Of a stretch of DNA of 64,000 nucleotides, positions 13,340-22,749 are shown piece by piece. How positions within the stretch are numbered: the first letter of the stretch is position 1; each line of letters opens with the position of its first letter. Origin of the DNA: Cryptomeria japonica (Eukaryota; Streptophyta; Pinopsida; Cupressales; Cupressaceae); assembly GCF_030272615.1 (NCBI RefSeq), contig NC_081406.1, positions 265,701,192-265,765,191 on the forward strand. Reading direction: 5' to 3'. The translations under genes and the position numbers were made by a program. The notes beneath the pieces are model-generated. The model did not search any database. It was not told the DNA's origin and was given only the letters and a program-made list of their open reading frames with translations.

Positions 13340-14055
13340 CAAAATGAAAGCCATTGTTGCTAAGAAGTAACCTGAGAGACATGCAAGAAAGTAGCATTAA
13401 ACATATTCGCAAAGAGGGACAGCACATCATCTTTGTCACAGCTCCATCACTCCCCAGTGGGAAATGGCAGCATCACCATAATTTTTATTCCAGCACTCAA
13501 AATCTCTGTTGGCCACATCATTACCTGAAAGGTGAACCATATTTATAGTAGGTTGCACCACCTTGGCAGCATAACCCAAATAAACAATGTGCAAATCATA
13601 GATAAGCTTCGTATGGTGTGCTGATCTAGTTACTTGATTATTCTCATATGATGGCAGAGTGAAACCACTGACAACCTCCAATGTGCCCCTATGGTGGGAC
13701 ACAACCATATGCTTTGATTACCTGCTAGATATCTCGAAACATGTCTATCAAAGTAGCCACATCCTTGTATAATACCTTGTAATCATCTGCCAAAAACAAG
13801 CCAGAGTCTATCCCTGGATAGACTTCAGTTTCAGATGCCAAGATATTGTCAAACCCTATAGGGTCTATCTTATTGCCCACGTCAGCAATTAACAAGCTCT
13901 TCAAAATAATTTCACATTGCCATGTTGCCTACAGCTGACACCAATCTCTCTTTAGTATCCCCCATGATAGAAGCATGCATCTGAAAAACACTGGTATACA
14001 CCCTTTGTCCCAAAAATAGCCTTGACAAGTTTGAGAGATATTGCATTGAGGCAGT
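13340..14055 (-). pseudogene. Decayed minus-strand coding-like segment, family not recognised
   Basis: Within the host intron the minus strand reads protein-like in pieces, for example SIMGDTKERLVSAVGNMA near 13950 and LADDYKVLYKDVATLIDMF near 13770, then a 90-codon ORF at 13708-13436. Stops and frameshifts separate the pieces. It ends next to the left LTR of the intronic element at 14062. It may be an old processed gene or part of an unknown repeat. I do not recognise the family. Confidence 0.3.
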
Positions 14056-14061
14056 TAAAAA

Positions 14062-14949
14062 TGTTGATTTTCATGATCAGATTAACAATAATGAGCAGGA
14101 AATAATAATGCAGTCACAAGAATCAAAGCACACAAATAGAAAGGGCACACAACACAAGTTTACCCTGGGAAAACCTCCCTCTTGGAGGTGAAAAACCCAG
14201 CAACAAGATCCAAGTTTATATTAGACAATATCAGCATACAACTTTGTTTACTGCACTTGAAGCAACATATAAATAGGAACAGCAGACTGAAGATTCCAAA
14301 CTAGGGCACAAGGAATAGCTTGATAGACTTATCTGCACTATCGAGATTTGCTGTTTGCTGTCATGCAGATCATTCACAGAGCATAGGAGTGAATTTGCTG
14401 ACTGTGGATATGATTTGCTGCCACTGAGACAATTCACTCACACAGGAAGATAGTTCGCTGTTCCTAGGACTGAATCGCTGACACAAGAGGATAGTTCGCT
14501 GCCTTTTTTTAAGGCTGATTCACATAAGGCTAGCAATGAATAATATATATGTCTATTGTGTAGAATGAATCTTGTTTATATACAAGATTCATGTTTAAGT
14601 CTTCTAAGTCGGTCTTAACCAATTCTCTTTATTTTACATATTCTACTTTGCACTTTGGCGCCCAATTTGGGGCCTACATAACTTGCAATATGTGCCACGT
14701 TACCTTTTGGACCCAGCCCTATTGCTTGTCCACACGTTACATTTGGGCCCAGCCCTATAGGCATCAATTGCTTAATCTACACGTTACATGGGAATAGGAC
14801 CCAGCCCTATAGACATCAATTGCTTAATCTACATGTTACATGGGAATAGGACCTAGCTGAGTCTCCACGTTACATCAAGAAGAAGGGCCCAGCCCTATAA
14901 GGATTCAAATCCTTATTTATTTTCCTCACTAAGTTACAATAAACTAACA
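14062..14949 (-). repeat. 3' LTR of the gag-only element (888 bp)
   Basis: This is the copy downstream in element orientation. It carries a GGGAAAACCTCC...GGAGG..GAAAAACCC hairpin (14166-14200), repeated TTCGCTG words (14350-14500) and, toward the U3 end, tandem units of about 58 bp holding CACGTTACATGGGAATAGG and CCCAGCCCTAT (14690-14895). The minus-strand polypurine tract AAGAGGGAG abuts its right edge. Confidence 0.9.
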
Positions 14950-15319
14950 CTCCCTCTTAACTAGGGAGGAAAATAAATACATAACCATATTCACATGGAC
15001 AATCCCATGGCATGAATAATTACAATGTTTAAGATTAGGGCCCAGCCCTAATAGTACAATCAATATACAATTCGTGATTTGATCATGCAATTATATTACA
15101 ATGAACCTTTACATGATCTTCTCTTGCAATGCCTGCAGAGGATGAAACCAACGCTTCATAACTTTACACCGCATGTAACACCATGATCTTTCATCATGCA
15201 CATCTGCAGAGGATGACAGAGACCTTTCCATATGCTCACCTGCAATAATTAATAACCATACAACATAAATCATGCACAACCGCAGAGGATACATAAGCTT
15301 CTTCACTGAGAAGAACAAC

Positions 15320-15475
15320 CTGTCACCTTGCACGCCGCAGAGGGTGAACTCACCTTGCACTCCGCAGAGGGTAGAGAGAACCGCCACCTTGCACTCCACA
15401 GAGGGTGGACTCACCTTGCACTCCGCAGCGGGTGAGAGAGAACTGCCACCTTGCACTCCGTAGAGGGTGGATGAT
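15320..15475. repeat. Minisatellite in the gag-only element: five 23 bp units
   Basis: Five copies of a unit close to CACCTTGCACTCCGCAGAGG plus GTG start at 15324, 15351, 15385, 15412 and 15447. Spacing alternates 27, 34, 27 and 35, so two units form a higher-order repeat of about 61 bp. It lies between the gag stop and the 3' LTR. A related single unit (GCAGAGGATGA) recurs at 15136, 15204 and 15284. Confidence 0.9.
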
Positions 15476-15780
15476 ACACCCAGTGTATCATAGAATATAA
15501 CTAGGACACTTGTTAGTTTCCACATAGAATATAATAAAGGAAAACATTTGCAATAATCAAGTAACACATTTATCAATTCCATCATCAGAGAAATAGATCA
15601 CAATGATTAGAAACCAGCAATAACATTCTACTGAGATAAAGAGTATTTTGAAGATGTCATGGGACTCCCTCTAAACCCTATCTAGAAGATAAATCCACAA
15701 CAAATTTCTGACTTAAAGTTGGAACCAAACTTAAATCTAAAACAGAATTTAACTTAAGGATGGATCAACAAACCAATAGA

Positions 15781-16617
15781 TCAAAAGAGGAAATCTTCAC
15801 GATTGAGAGGATTTGATACTTCATTTATGTTTGCATCTTCTTGCTCATCCTGAATTTGACAGTCCCTTGCAAAGTGGCCACGCTTGTTGCATTGGAAGCA
15901 TCGGATGTGGGATAAGTCTCTTGGTCTTTTCTTTGAAGGAGGGGTAGGAAAGCTGAAATCTCTATTTCTCTTGAAATCATTTTTCTTCCAATGGCTGCCT
16001 TCCTTCTTAGCCAAGAGGACATGTTGCTCATCATAAGGGTTCTTAATTTTTCCTTTCACAACCAACCAAGACACTTCTTGAATGCAATCTCCCATTAATT
16101 GATCAAACTTAGGAAGCTCAACTTTGGCACAGATTCCTTGAACAAATGGTTCCCAAGAGGGAGGAAAACCGTTTAGGGCAGTCATAGATAAGTCACTGTC
16201 TTCAATGCTCTTCCCAATGGTGGCAAGCTGATCTCTCAGCTCAAAGATTCTCATGAAGTAAGCAGCAACAGGTTCTTCTTTCTCTAATTTGATGTAGGAG
16301 AGCTGATTCCTTAAGGCAACGATGTAACTGGTATTGTTGACTTCGTACATCTTTTCCAATGTAGAGAACATCTCCTTGGTGGACTTCTTCATGGAGATGG
16401 ATGGCACCAAATGATTTTTGACGGAGTCTATTATTATCCTTTGAGCTTGGAAGTACTTCTTCTTCCAATCTTCTTTCTCACTTGCACCCTCAGGTTCCTT
16501 AGCATTCTTGCTAACATACTCAGCAAGATCATTCAATGCCATCATTATCCTGACCTTCCAAGAAGAGAAATTTGTGTGACCTTCCAACCTATCTTCAAAC
16601 CTGATATAAGAAGCCAT
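15781..16617 (-). CDS. Intact copia-type Gag of the intronic element (278 aa)
   Basis: The frame is open without a stop across 278 codons, unlike almost every other retroelement frame in the window. Residues about 1-190 form a UBN2/Retrotran_gag-like capsid domain (LEGHTNFSSWKVRIMMAL at the N-terminus, TSYIVALRNQLSYIKLEK, FELRDQLATIGKSIEDSDL). Near the C-terminus is a CCHC zinc knuckle, CFQCNKRGHFARDC. A basic stretch (KKRPRD) precedes it. The frame can be extended 13 codons to 16656, but the ATG at 16617 has a better context (CCATGGC) and begins MASYIRFEDRLEG, the usual gag start. It would form virus-like particles and package the element RNA. Function is from family knowledge. Confidence 0.88.
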   Translation of the reverse strand: MASYIRFEDRLEGHTNFSSWKVRIMMALNDLAEYVSKNAKEPEGASEKEDWKKKYFQAQRIIIDSVKNHLVPSISMKKSTKEMFSTLEKMYEVNNTSYIVALRNQLSYIKLEKEEPVAAYFMRIFELRDQLATIGKSIEDSDLSMTALNGFPPSWEPFVQGICAKVELPKFDQLMGDCIQEVSWLVVKGKIKNPYDEQHVLLAKKEGSHWKKNDFKRNRDFSFPTPPSKKRPRDLSHIRCFQCNKRGHFARDCQIQDEQEDANINEVSNPLNREDFLF

Positions 16618-16682
16618 GGGGACTAAACTTTTGAACAGCAGGTTAGAAGGAAGCACAAATCTGATTGCAATCTCAATACAGA

Positions 16683-16700
16683 CCTAGGGCTCTGATACCA
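16683..16700 (-). promoter_or_regulatory. Primer-binding site, initiator Met tRNA type, of the gag-only element
   Basis: On the minus strand, TGGTATCAGAGCCCTAGG follows the 5' LTR end (...AATCAACA) without a gap. It matches the usual plant initiator-methionine tRNA primer site and fixes the orientation and LTR boundary. Confidence 0.9.
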
Positions 16701-17644
16701 TGTTGATTTTCGTGATCAGATTAACACTAATGAGCAGGAAATAATAATGCAGTCACAAGAATCAAAGCACACAAATAGAAAGGGCACACAACACAAGTTT
16801 ACCCTGGGAAAACCTCCCTCTTGGAGTTGAAAAACCCAGCAACAAGATCCAAGTTTATATTAGACAATATCAGCATAAAACTTTGCTTACTGCACTTGAA
16901 GCAACATATAAATAGGAACAGCAGACTGAAGATTCCAAACTAGGGCACAAGGAATAGCTTGATAGACTTATCTGCACTATCGAGATTTGCTGTTTGCTGT
17001 CATGCAGATCATTCACAGAGCATAGGAGTGAATTTGCTGACTGTGGATATGATTCGCTGCCACTGAGACAATTCGCTGTTCCTAGGAATGAATCGCTGAC
17101 ATAGGAAGATAGTTCGCTGTTCCTAGGACTGAATCGCTGACACAAGAGGATAGTTTGCTGCCTTTTTTTAAGGCTGATTCACATAAGGCTAGCAATGAAT
17201 AATATATATGTCTATTGTGTAGAATGAATCTTGTTTATATACAAGATTCACGTTTAAGTCTTCTAAGTTGGCCTTAACCAATTCTCTTTATTTTACATAT
17301 TCTACTTTGCACTTTGGTGCCCAATTTGGGTCCTACATAACTTGCAATATGTGCCACGTTACCTTTTGGACCCAGCCCTATTGCTTGTCCACACGTTACA
17401 TTTGGGCCGAGCCCTATAGGCATCAATTGTTTAATCTACACGTTACATGGGAATAGGACCCAGCCCTATAGACATCAATTGCTTAACCTACACGTTACAT
17501 GGGAATAGGACCCAGCTGAGTCTCCACGTTACATCTAGAAGAAGGGCCCAGCTGAGTCTCCATGTTATATTAAGAAGAAGGGCCCAGCCCTATAAGGATT
17601 CGAATCCTTATTTATTTTCCTCACTAAGTTGCAATAAACTAACA
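16701..17644 (-). repeat. 5' LTR of the gag-only element (944 bp)
   Basis: This copy is 56 bp longer than its partner. Part of the excess is an extra TTCGCTGTTCCTAGGA-type unit near 17070-17130; part is an additional CTGAGTCTCC-ACGTTA segment near 17515-17570. It has the same hairpin motif at 16803-16840 and the same GGGCCCAGCCC words in U3. Confidence 0.9.
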
Positions 17645-18761
17645 AAAAATATTATTTGATCCTAAAAACAGAGTCGTCCTCTTTTCAGTGTGTCTCTCAC
17701 AAAGCTCTTGTATCTCCCAGCCATGAGAAAACGCTCTAAATACAGCCAAAGAAACAAAGCACATCCAACTTTGCAAGATTGCTAATGCCTATGCACCAAA
17801 CTACCATATAGCCCCAATAGAATTTTGCTGTCATGAAATCATTAAAGCTTTGCATGAGTGACAATGAATTGCTTAATTAACTAATACGAAACACCTGTAC
17901 ATATTCGTGTGAAGCAATACATCATTACTTTAGTAGAAAGTGGTACAAGCAAAGATCATAACCATTGGCCACAACATACACCGTATTCAAGCTGTCTATA
18001 CATATTTATAATGTTTGAAATACTGTCCCAATTGGCTATATCCACACATTTTATAGCTGAAAAATTGGATGAATCAATTCCATTGTTAGCTCTGCAACCT
18101 TATTTTGCTTTCGATAGCAATATTTAAAAAACATTGCATGGAATTTTTACCCAAAGTTGGATGAGTCAATTCCTTTGTTAGCTAATAGGTCTGCAGCCTT
18201 ATTTTTCTCAGTAGCAATGTTTTAAAAAACATTGAATTGAATTTGACAACCCAAAGTAGCACTTCCTACAGATAAGCCCTTAAATTTCAATTTAGGCTAT
18301 GAGCCTCTTTAGGGCATTCATTACAACTTGGTTGCCCCCTTCCGCTTCTCCTATAGCCTGCATAGCCTGCATTGTAAGCCTGAGACAGGTTCAGTAGGAA
18401 AGCTTCCCACTTCACACAATTGTTTGCTTTAGCTGTAAGAATCTGGAACCACCAGCCAATAATTTATCATGCCTGTCATGGATTAAATAGCCCAACCCTG
18501 CCAATCCTGGATTACCGTGTGAGGCACCATCAAAGCTAAGCTTAACCCTACTTATTGATGCACTTCATCCTTTTAATCTTTACAAATTTTACAAGCTTCT
18601 TCCACTTGAATGGGCCAAAGCAGCTGTCATTGTGTGCATGGTTTGTATCCCTTTTCTGCATCTAATAATTAAAAAATTTATTGAAGCAAATAAAGTGTGG
18701 AATATTGTAGAATGTATTGAAGCTTCATTCTTACGTTGCTTTACTGGTGCTTACTTGACAG

Positions 18762-18935
18762 GTGTTGGATCATGACAAATCAAATGCAGCTGTGCTAATC
18801 CAACGTGCTCTTTTATATGAAAGCACTGAGAAATATAAACTTGGGGCTGATGATTTGAGAAATGTTCTGAAGCTAGACCCTGCAAATAGGTTGGCAAAAA
18901 ATACCCTGTCACGTCTGATCAAAATGGCTGACTAA
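18762..18935 (+). CDS. Coding exon 2 of the DPF/TPR gene: end of the TPR domain
   Basis: After the acceptor GACAG the frame gives 57 residues, VLDHDKSNAAVLIQRALLYE at the start and ending LSRLIKMAD before TAA at 18933-18935. The pattern (Asp-x-x-Asn-x-x-Ala..RA.LYE....Y..GADDLRNVLKLDP) is a classic TPR helix pair and completes the half-TPR left open at the end of exon 1 in the same phase. The exon is too short to appear as a normal ORF and lies 7.8 kb from exon 1. Total protein is 569 residues. Confidence 0.85.
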   Translation: MLDHDKSNAAVLIQRALLYESTEKYKLGADDLRNVLKLDPANRLAKNTLSRLIKMAD

Positions 18936-19100
18936 ATTCAGTTAATTTTATGGTATCTATTTTTTTTTGAGCTTGTTTCTTGCCTGATACCAAAGTTCTA
19001 GATCAGATACACATTATGTAGTAAGCCTCTGTTAAGGAGTCCTCAGAATGGAGGAATGCTTATTCTTTTTTATTCTAAATTGTTTTGTGATTTCTTTGGT

Positions 19101-19106
19101 AATAAA
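19101..19106 (+). terminator. Candidate polyadenylation signal of the DPF/TPR gene
   Basis: AATAAA lies 166 nt after the stop codon in a T-rich 3' region, a plausible distance for a plant 3' UTR. There is no transcript evidence. Confidence 0.4.
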
Positions 19107-20004
19107 ATGCTAATAGAGCTCATTATGTTGTAACTTGTGTGGCACAATAATCTGTGACTAGATTGTTATAGTTTCTAGGGTTCATAATGGACTTCTACTT
19201 GAGCACCAATTACGTAACCAGGAGGCTGCATCTATTTCATTTTCTTATGTCTATTTCAAAAAATACCTGCATTAACAGTAGCCTTAGGATAATAACCATC
19301 TGTATTGTTTGTACACAACACAATTGCACACTCGTAGACAAACGTTTATGCAACGTAGTCTAAAGGCTAAACTGTTTAAGAGGCTTTTGTGTTTGTATTT
19401 GTTCTCACAAATAATTTTTCATTGCGATTTGCTGCATTCTTGAAGGTGCTTGAGGAATGAATTGCAGTTGGTTTGTGTTACCCATTGTTAATGTATTACT
19501 TATCCCTTTTTAATTGTTGTGGGTTGTTGTGAAAGTTCCATTTGAAAATTCATATGGTTAATGGCCATATAGCGGTTGAAAGTAATTGTGATTTTAGTTC
19601 TTTAAATAGATAGACAACTTCATACAATGCTTGTATAATTTTTGATTCCATCTGGATTCTGAATAGATATCTGTTCATCAATATCACTTAATTGATGCTG
19701 CATCATGTTTGTTCTCAAATAAAGGAGCAAATTTTGATTTAGAAAATCCATTTTAGGCTTGCAAGAATGTTTGTAATGACAGCACGATGAGGGCCTTGTT
19801 GGGAATAAATTTCTTTCTCAAATTATACTAAATTAACACATATAGCTAGGGCTAACATGTATGTTTTACAATGTTACCACGAGTTTCTGGGATGGGTACG
19901 GCAGGGGATGGCGATTTTTTTTGCCAATTTTCGGGACAGCTAGGGATGGCTATATAAAATGTAGGGAAAAATTAAAATATATAGGGAAGTTTTAATTATA
20001 CATA

Positions 20005-20082
20005 TGAAAACATGGATAAAACATGCATACATACATTATATTCATTTGAAAATATGGATAAAGCATTTATACATACATTATA
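20005..20082. repeat. Two-copy tandem repeat, about 43 bp
   Basis: Two units begin GAAAACATGGATAAAACATG and GAAAATATGGATAAAGCATT and both end ATACATACATTATA. Confidence 0.8.
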
Positions 20083-20216
20083 GAACCTTAACATATAACA
20101 TTGGTGTTCGATTGATACTCTTGTTTGACCACCAATATTGATGGTATTGATTAGTCTACACTAACCGTTCCCATTGTTGTTCATTTCTTGCCCAAGCATG
20201 TGAGTTGAAGGAGTTG

Positions 20217-20486
20217 TTCATATTTCTGAGTACTTTTGGCTATGATTGAGATCTGTTTACCTTTCATATCAGTGAAAAGTCCAATGTTGCAGACATACAA
20301 CCATTTTTTTGCACACTACCAAGTTCTGAGTGTTTGTGAAATTTATTACCAGGCTGCTGTTCATTTTTTCTAAGTGCTTTTGGCAGTTAATCAGACATGT
20401 TTACCTTTCATATCAGTGGAAAATCCAGTGTTGCAGACCTATAATCACTTCCATATGCATTACCAAGTTCTGGGGGTTTGTGAAAT
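20217..20486. repeat. Two-copy tandem duplication, period about 143 bp
   Basis: Units at about 20217-20342 and 20360-20486 share GTTTACCTTTCATATCAGTG, then CCA.TGTTGCAGACCTATAA-like sequence and ACCAAGTTCTG.G.GTTTGTG. They differ at roughly one site in six, so the duplication is old. Confidence 0.8.
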
Positions 20487-20689
20487 TGAGTTGTGCTTGC
20501 TGCCCAGATCTGTTGCAGTGCCTATCCCAGCGTTTTTCAGACTTTTTGTTGTAGTTAGAACTGACATATGTAGTTTAATGCGTATGAAATTTAGCAAACA
20601 CTTGTGCACTGTTGCTGAGGTGTGGGGGCCCACAAAAAAAAAGAAAAAATGTTTTTTAAAAGCATTCTGAGTCTTTTTTTTTAAAAATG

Positions 20690-20950
20690 TGCTGTGAAGC
20701 TGTCCCCGGACGGTTAGGGGACATCACAGGTGTTCCCAACAACCCTTGAGATGTCCCTGACCACTGGGGATGCCATTCCCTTTTTTGGGGATGTTTATTC
20801 TGAAACCCCTTTTTGGGGACGTCGTGGGGACATCCCTGAGCTGTCCCCATGTCCTCGAAATGTCTCTGGGACAGGGACTGGGAAATGTCCCTGAAATGTC
20901 TTTGGGACGGGGACAGGGGATTTAGGCCCGAGGATGCGTCCCCGGGTAAC
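20690..20950. repeat. GC-rich segment with repeated GGGACATC/GATGTCCC words
   Basis: In an AT-rich setting this 260 bp is full of TGTCCC, GGGGAC and GATGTCCC words in both orientations and ends GGGTAAC at 20950. A matching GTTACC at 19873 followed by a smaller GC-rich patch could be the other end of one element, but the terminal match is only a few bases. Identity is unknown. Confidence 0.45.
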
Positions 20951-22749
20951 ATATATTGTGAAGAGCTCAAAATTTCAAACTTTCAAACTCTAGTCTCAAT
21001 AAATACTAAATAACATCTTAAATTGTTAATTAGATGTCATTTGAATTTTGACAATTGATAAATGAAATGTTGAAGTCAGTTGTTCATTTTGTAGCTGAAC
21101 TTAATAGCAATTTTGTAATCTATAGCTTTTGTTTTATAATTTAGAGCTCTCTACATAAGCGTATGAATCAATGTCTGTAATTAAATAAGATATATCCTTT
21201 AATTCATGGTTTCTTGTCTTCTGTCTATCTCAACATCATTTGAGAAAAAAACATTTATCATTCTCTTGATAGAACATCTCCATCAAGTTACTTGCATTGC
21301 AGCATCCATATCATTTTCCATGGATGCCTTTTTTGAGGGTTTGTCTTGGTTTGCTTCTTTATTTTTGTTTTAATACTTTAGGGTTTCCAATTGCATGGTG
21401 ATAGATATTTTGGAGGATAACCCCCCCACCCCGCTGAGTAGTTGCACTTACATTCGAAAAGAATGCAATGACTGATAACATTAGATCATTGAATTTTCAA
21501 GGCCATCATTAAGATGTTTTTATGCAAAGCATTCTGAGGCAAAAAACTTGCTTGTTCATCTCCCTGTTCAGCCTTGGAATGCATTAAAATATCGAAATAA
21601 TTGCATTTTCCAGAGCTCAGGGAAGCAACCATGCATTTCCAGCATCATTGGAGATATGCATTTCAAGCATCTTTGTGATAATAAATGAGAGAGAACTATT
21701 CGACTTAGGATTTTACTATAATGACGAATGCATGTTCTGAAGCAATCTCTTCAAGATATGTCTAGAGGACATGGGGCGGCAATTTTTTGTGGAAAATGGT
21801 CCATATTAAATTAAAAGGAGAAAGTCCCATTTCTTGAAAACCTGAATTCAGTATCATCCAACAACCTAAGCTGCATTTCTAACGCATAGCAACAATCCTT
21901 GTAGCCAGGGGAAATGATGACACCATGAAAGGGGTAATTTAAAATATTAATTCAACGTGAGGGAGGCAGATTATTTGGTGCAAGTTGAGGTGCTATTGGA
22001 ATCTTGGCAAAATTAGTTTAGTTGTGGTCAAAATCACCTCTATGTCAGAATGTTGTCATAGAGAGACAGTTAATCATGGCCACACAAAAATCTCAAAAGT
22101 TCAACAAGGATCAAATTTTTAACCTTGACAGGAAAATGCTGTGAGGAGTCCAAATAAGATTTCAACTAGATTACATACATTATTTTCGTAGCTGCTCAAT
22201 TCACTAATTGCTATTTGGCGCTATAAGCTTTTGAATTGGGCAAACATCTATGATGTAGGAGCGTCCTAGGTTGTAGCCCAATCTTGCATCATCAAAGAGA
22301 ATATTTCTTAGCTTGTTTTGGTGTTTCGTAGATATCATAGTTATTGGGAATTTTGATGTGCAGTTTTGCTTTAGTTCAAGGATGTATAATATCATCAATA
22401 GTAACACAAAGATAGCTGGTTAAGGTTTTGGTGCCACATCAGACAAACAAAGGCATACACAAGCGAGTTTTGCAGATCCATGAGGACATTCAATGTATTG
22501 ATCTAGGCTTAAGAGCTTTTAAAATGAATAATAGTTTAATGTGAATGATCAAGGATGCTCCAACATTTGCCATCCTCACACAACCATAGTTTCTCAAGCT
22601 TAGAGTTGTTAAAACTTCATGTTATTCTCTTCATTTGAGAGTTTGCCTTTGTTTAATTGCCCACACATTAAGGATCCTTGAGGTATATGAGGTGCTAATT
22701 GTCTTTGGATCATTAGTCAATACAACATCCAACAAGATCTTTAGGTAGT

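Larger units (their letters stand above)
14062..17644 (-). mobile_element. Complete gag-only LTR retrotransposon (TR-GAG type) inside the host intron
   Basis: Two direct repeats (14062-14949 and 16701-17644) flank a 1.75 kb interior that encodes only gag, on the minus strand. Ends are TGTTG...CTAACA and the flanks on both sides are AAAAA, an apparent 5 bp target duplication, although a homopolymer duplicate is weak evidence. The minus-strand primer-binding site lies beside the right LTR. No protease, integrase or RT is present, and there is no room for them. LTR divergence over the first 370 bp is about 1.6% by eye, so this is one of the youngest insertions here. Movement would need enzymes from an autonomous copia element. 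It lies antisense to the host gene. Confidence 0.9.
10940..18761 (+). other. 7.8 kb phase-0 intron of the DPF/TPR gene
   Basis: The intron starts GTAGGA after codon 512 and ends TTACTTGACAG before 18762. The TPR helix pattern resumes exactly in phase 0 (..ISDCSQ then VLDHDKSNAA..), which supports both sites. It contains ordinary AT-rich sequence (10940-13340), a stretch of decayed minus-strand coding-like sequence (13340-14055), the complete gag-only LTR element (14062-17644) and plain intron sequence (17645-18761). Such length is common in gymnosperm genes. Confidence 0.8.
18936..22749. other. 3' UTR and intergenic sequence downstream of the host gene
   Basis: No further gene is recognised. 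The stretch holds two tandem duplications and one GC-rich segment, listed separately. The remainder is AT-rich with T runs. A minus-strand ORF at 20970-20656 is a by-product of the GC-rich segment. Confidence 0.5.

Noticed and set aside
15109..15585. 158-codon minus-strand ORF with a repeated Leu-Cys-Gly-Val-Gln motif
   Set aside because: The repeats are the translation of the 23 bp minisatellite; it follows the gag stop and has no family likeness, so I treat it as non-coding.
20656..20970. 104-codon minus-strand ORF
   Set aside because: Produced by the GC-rich GGGAC repeat segment; no start context, no domain and strongly repeat-biased composition.
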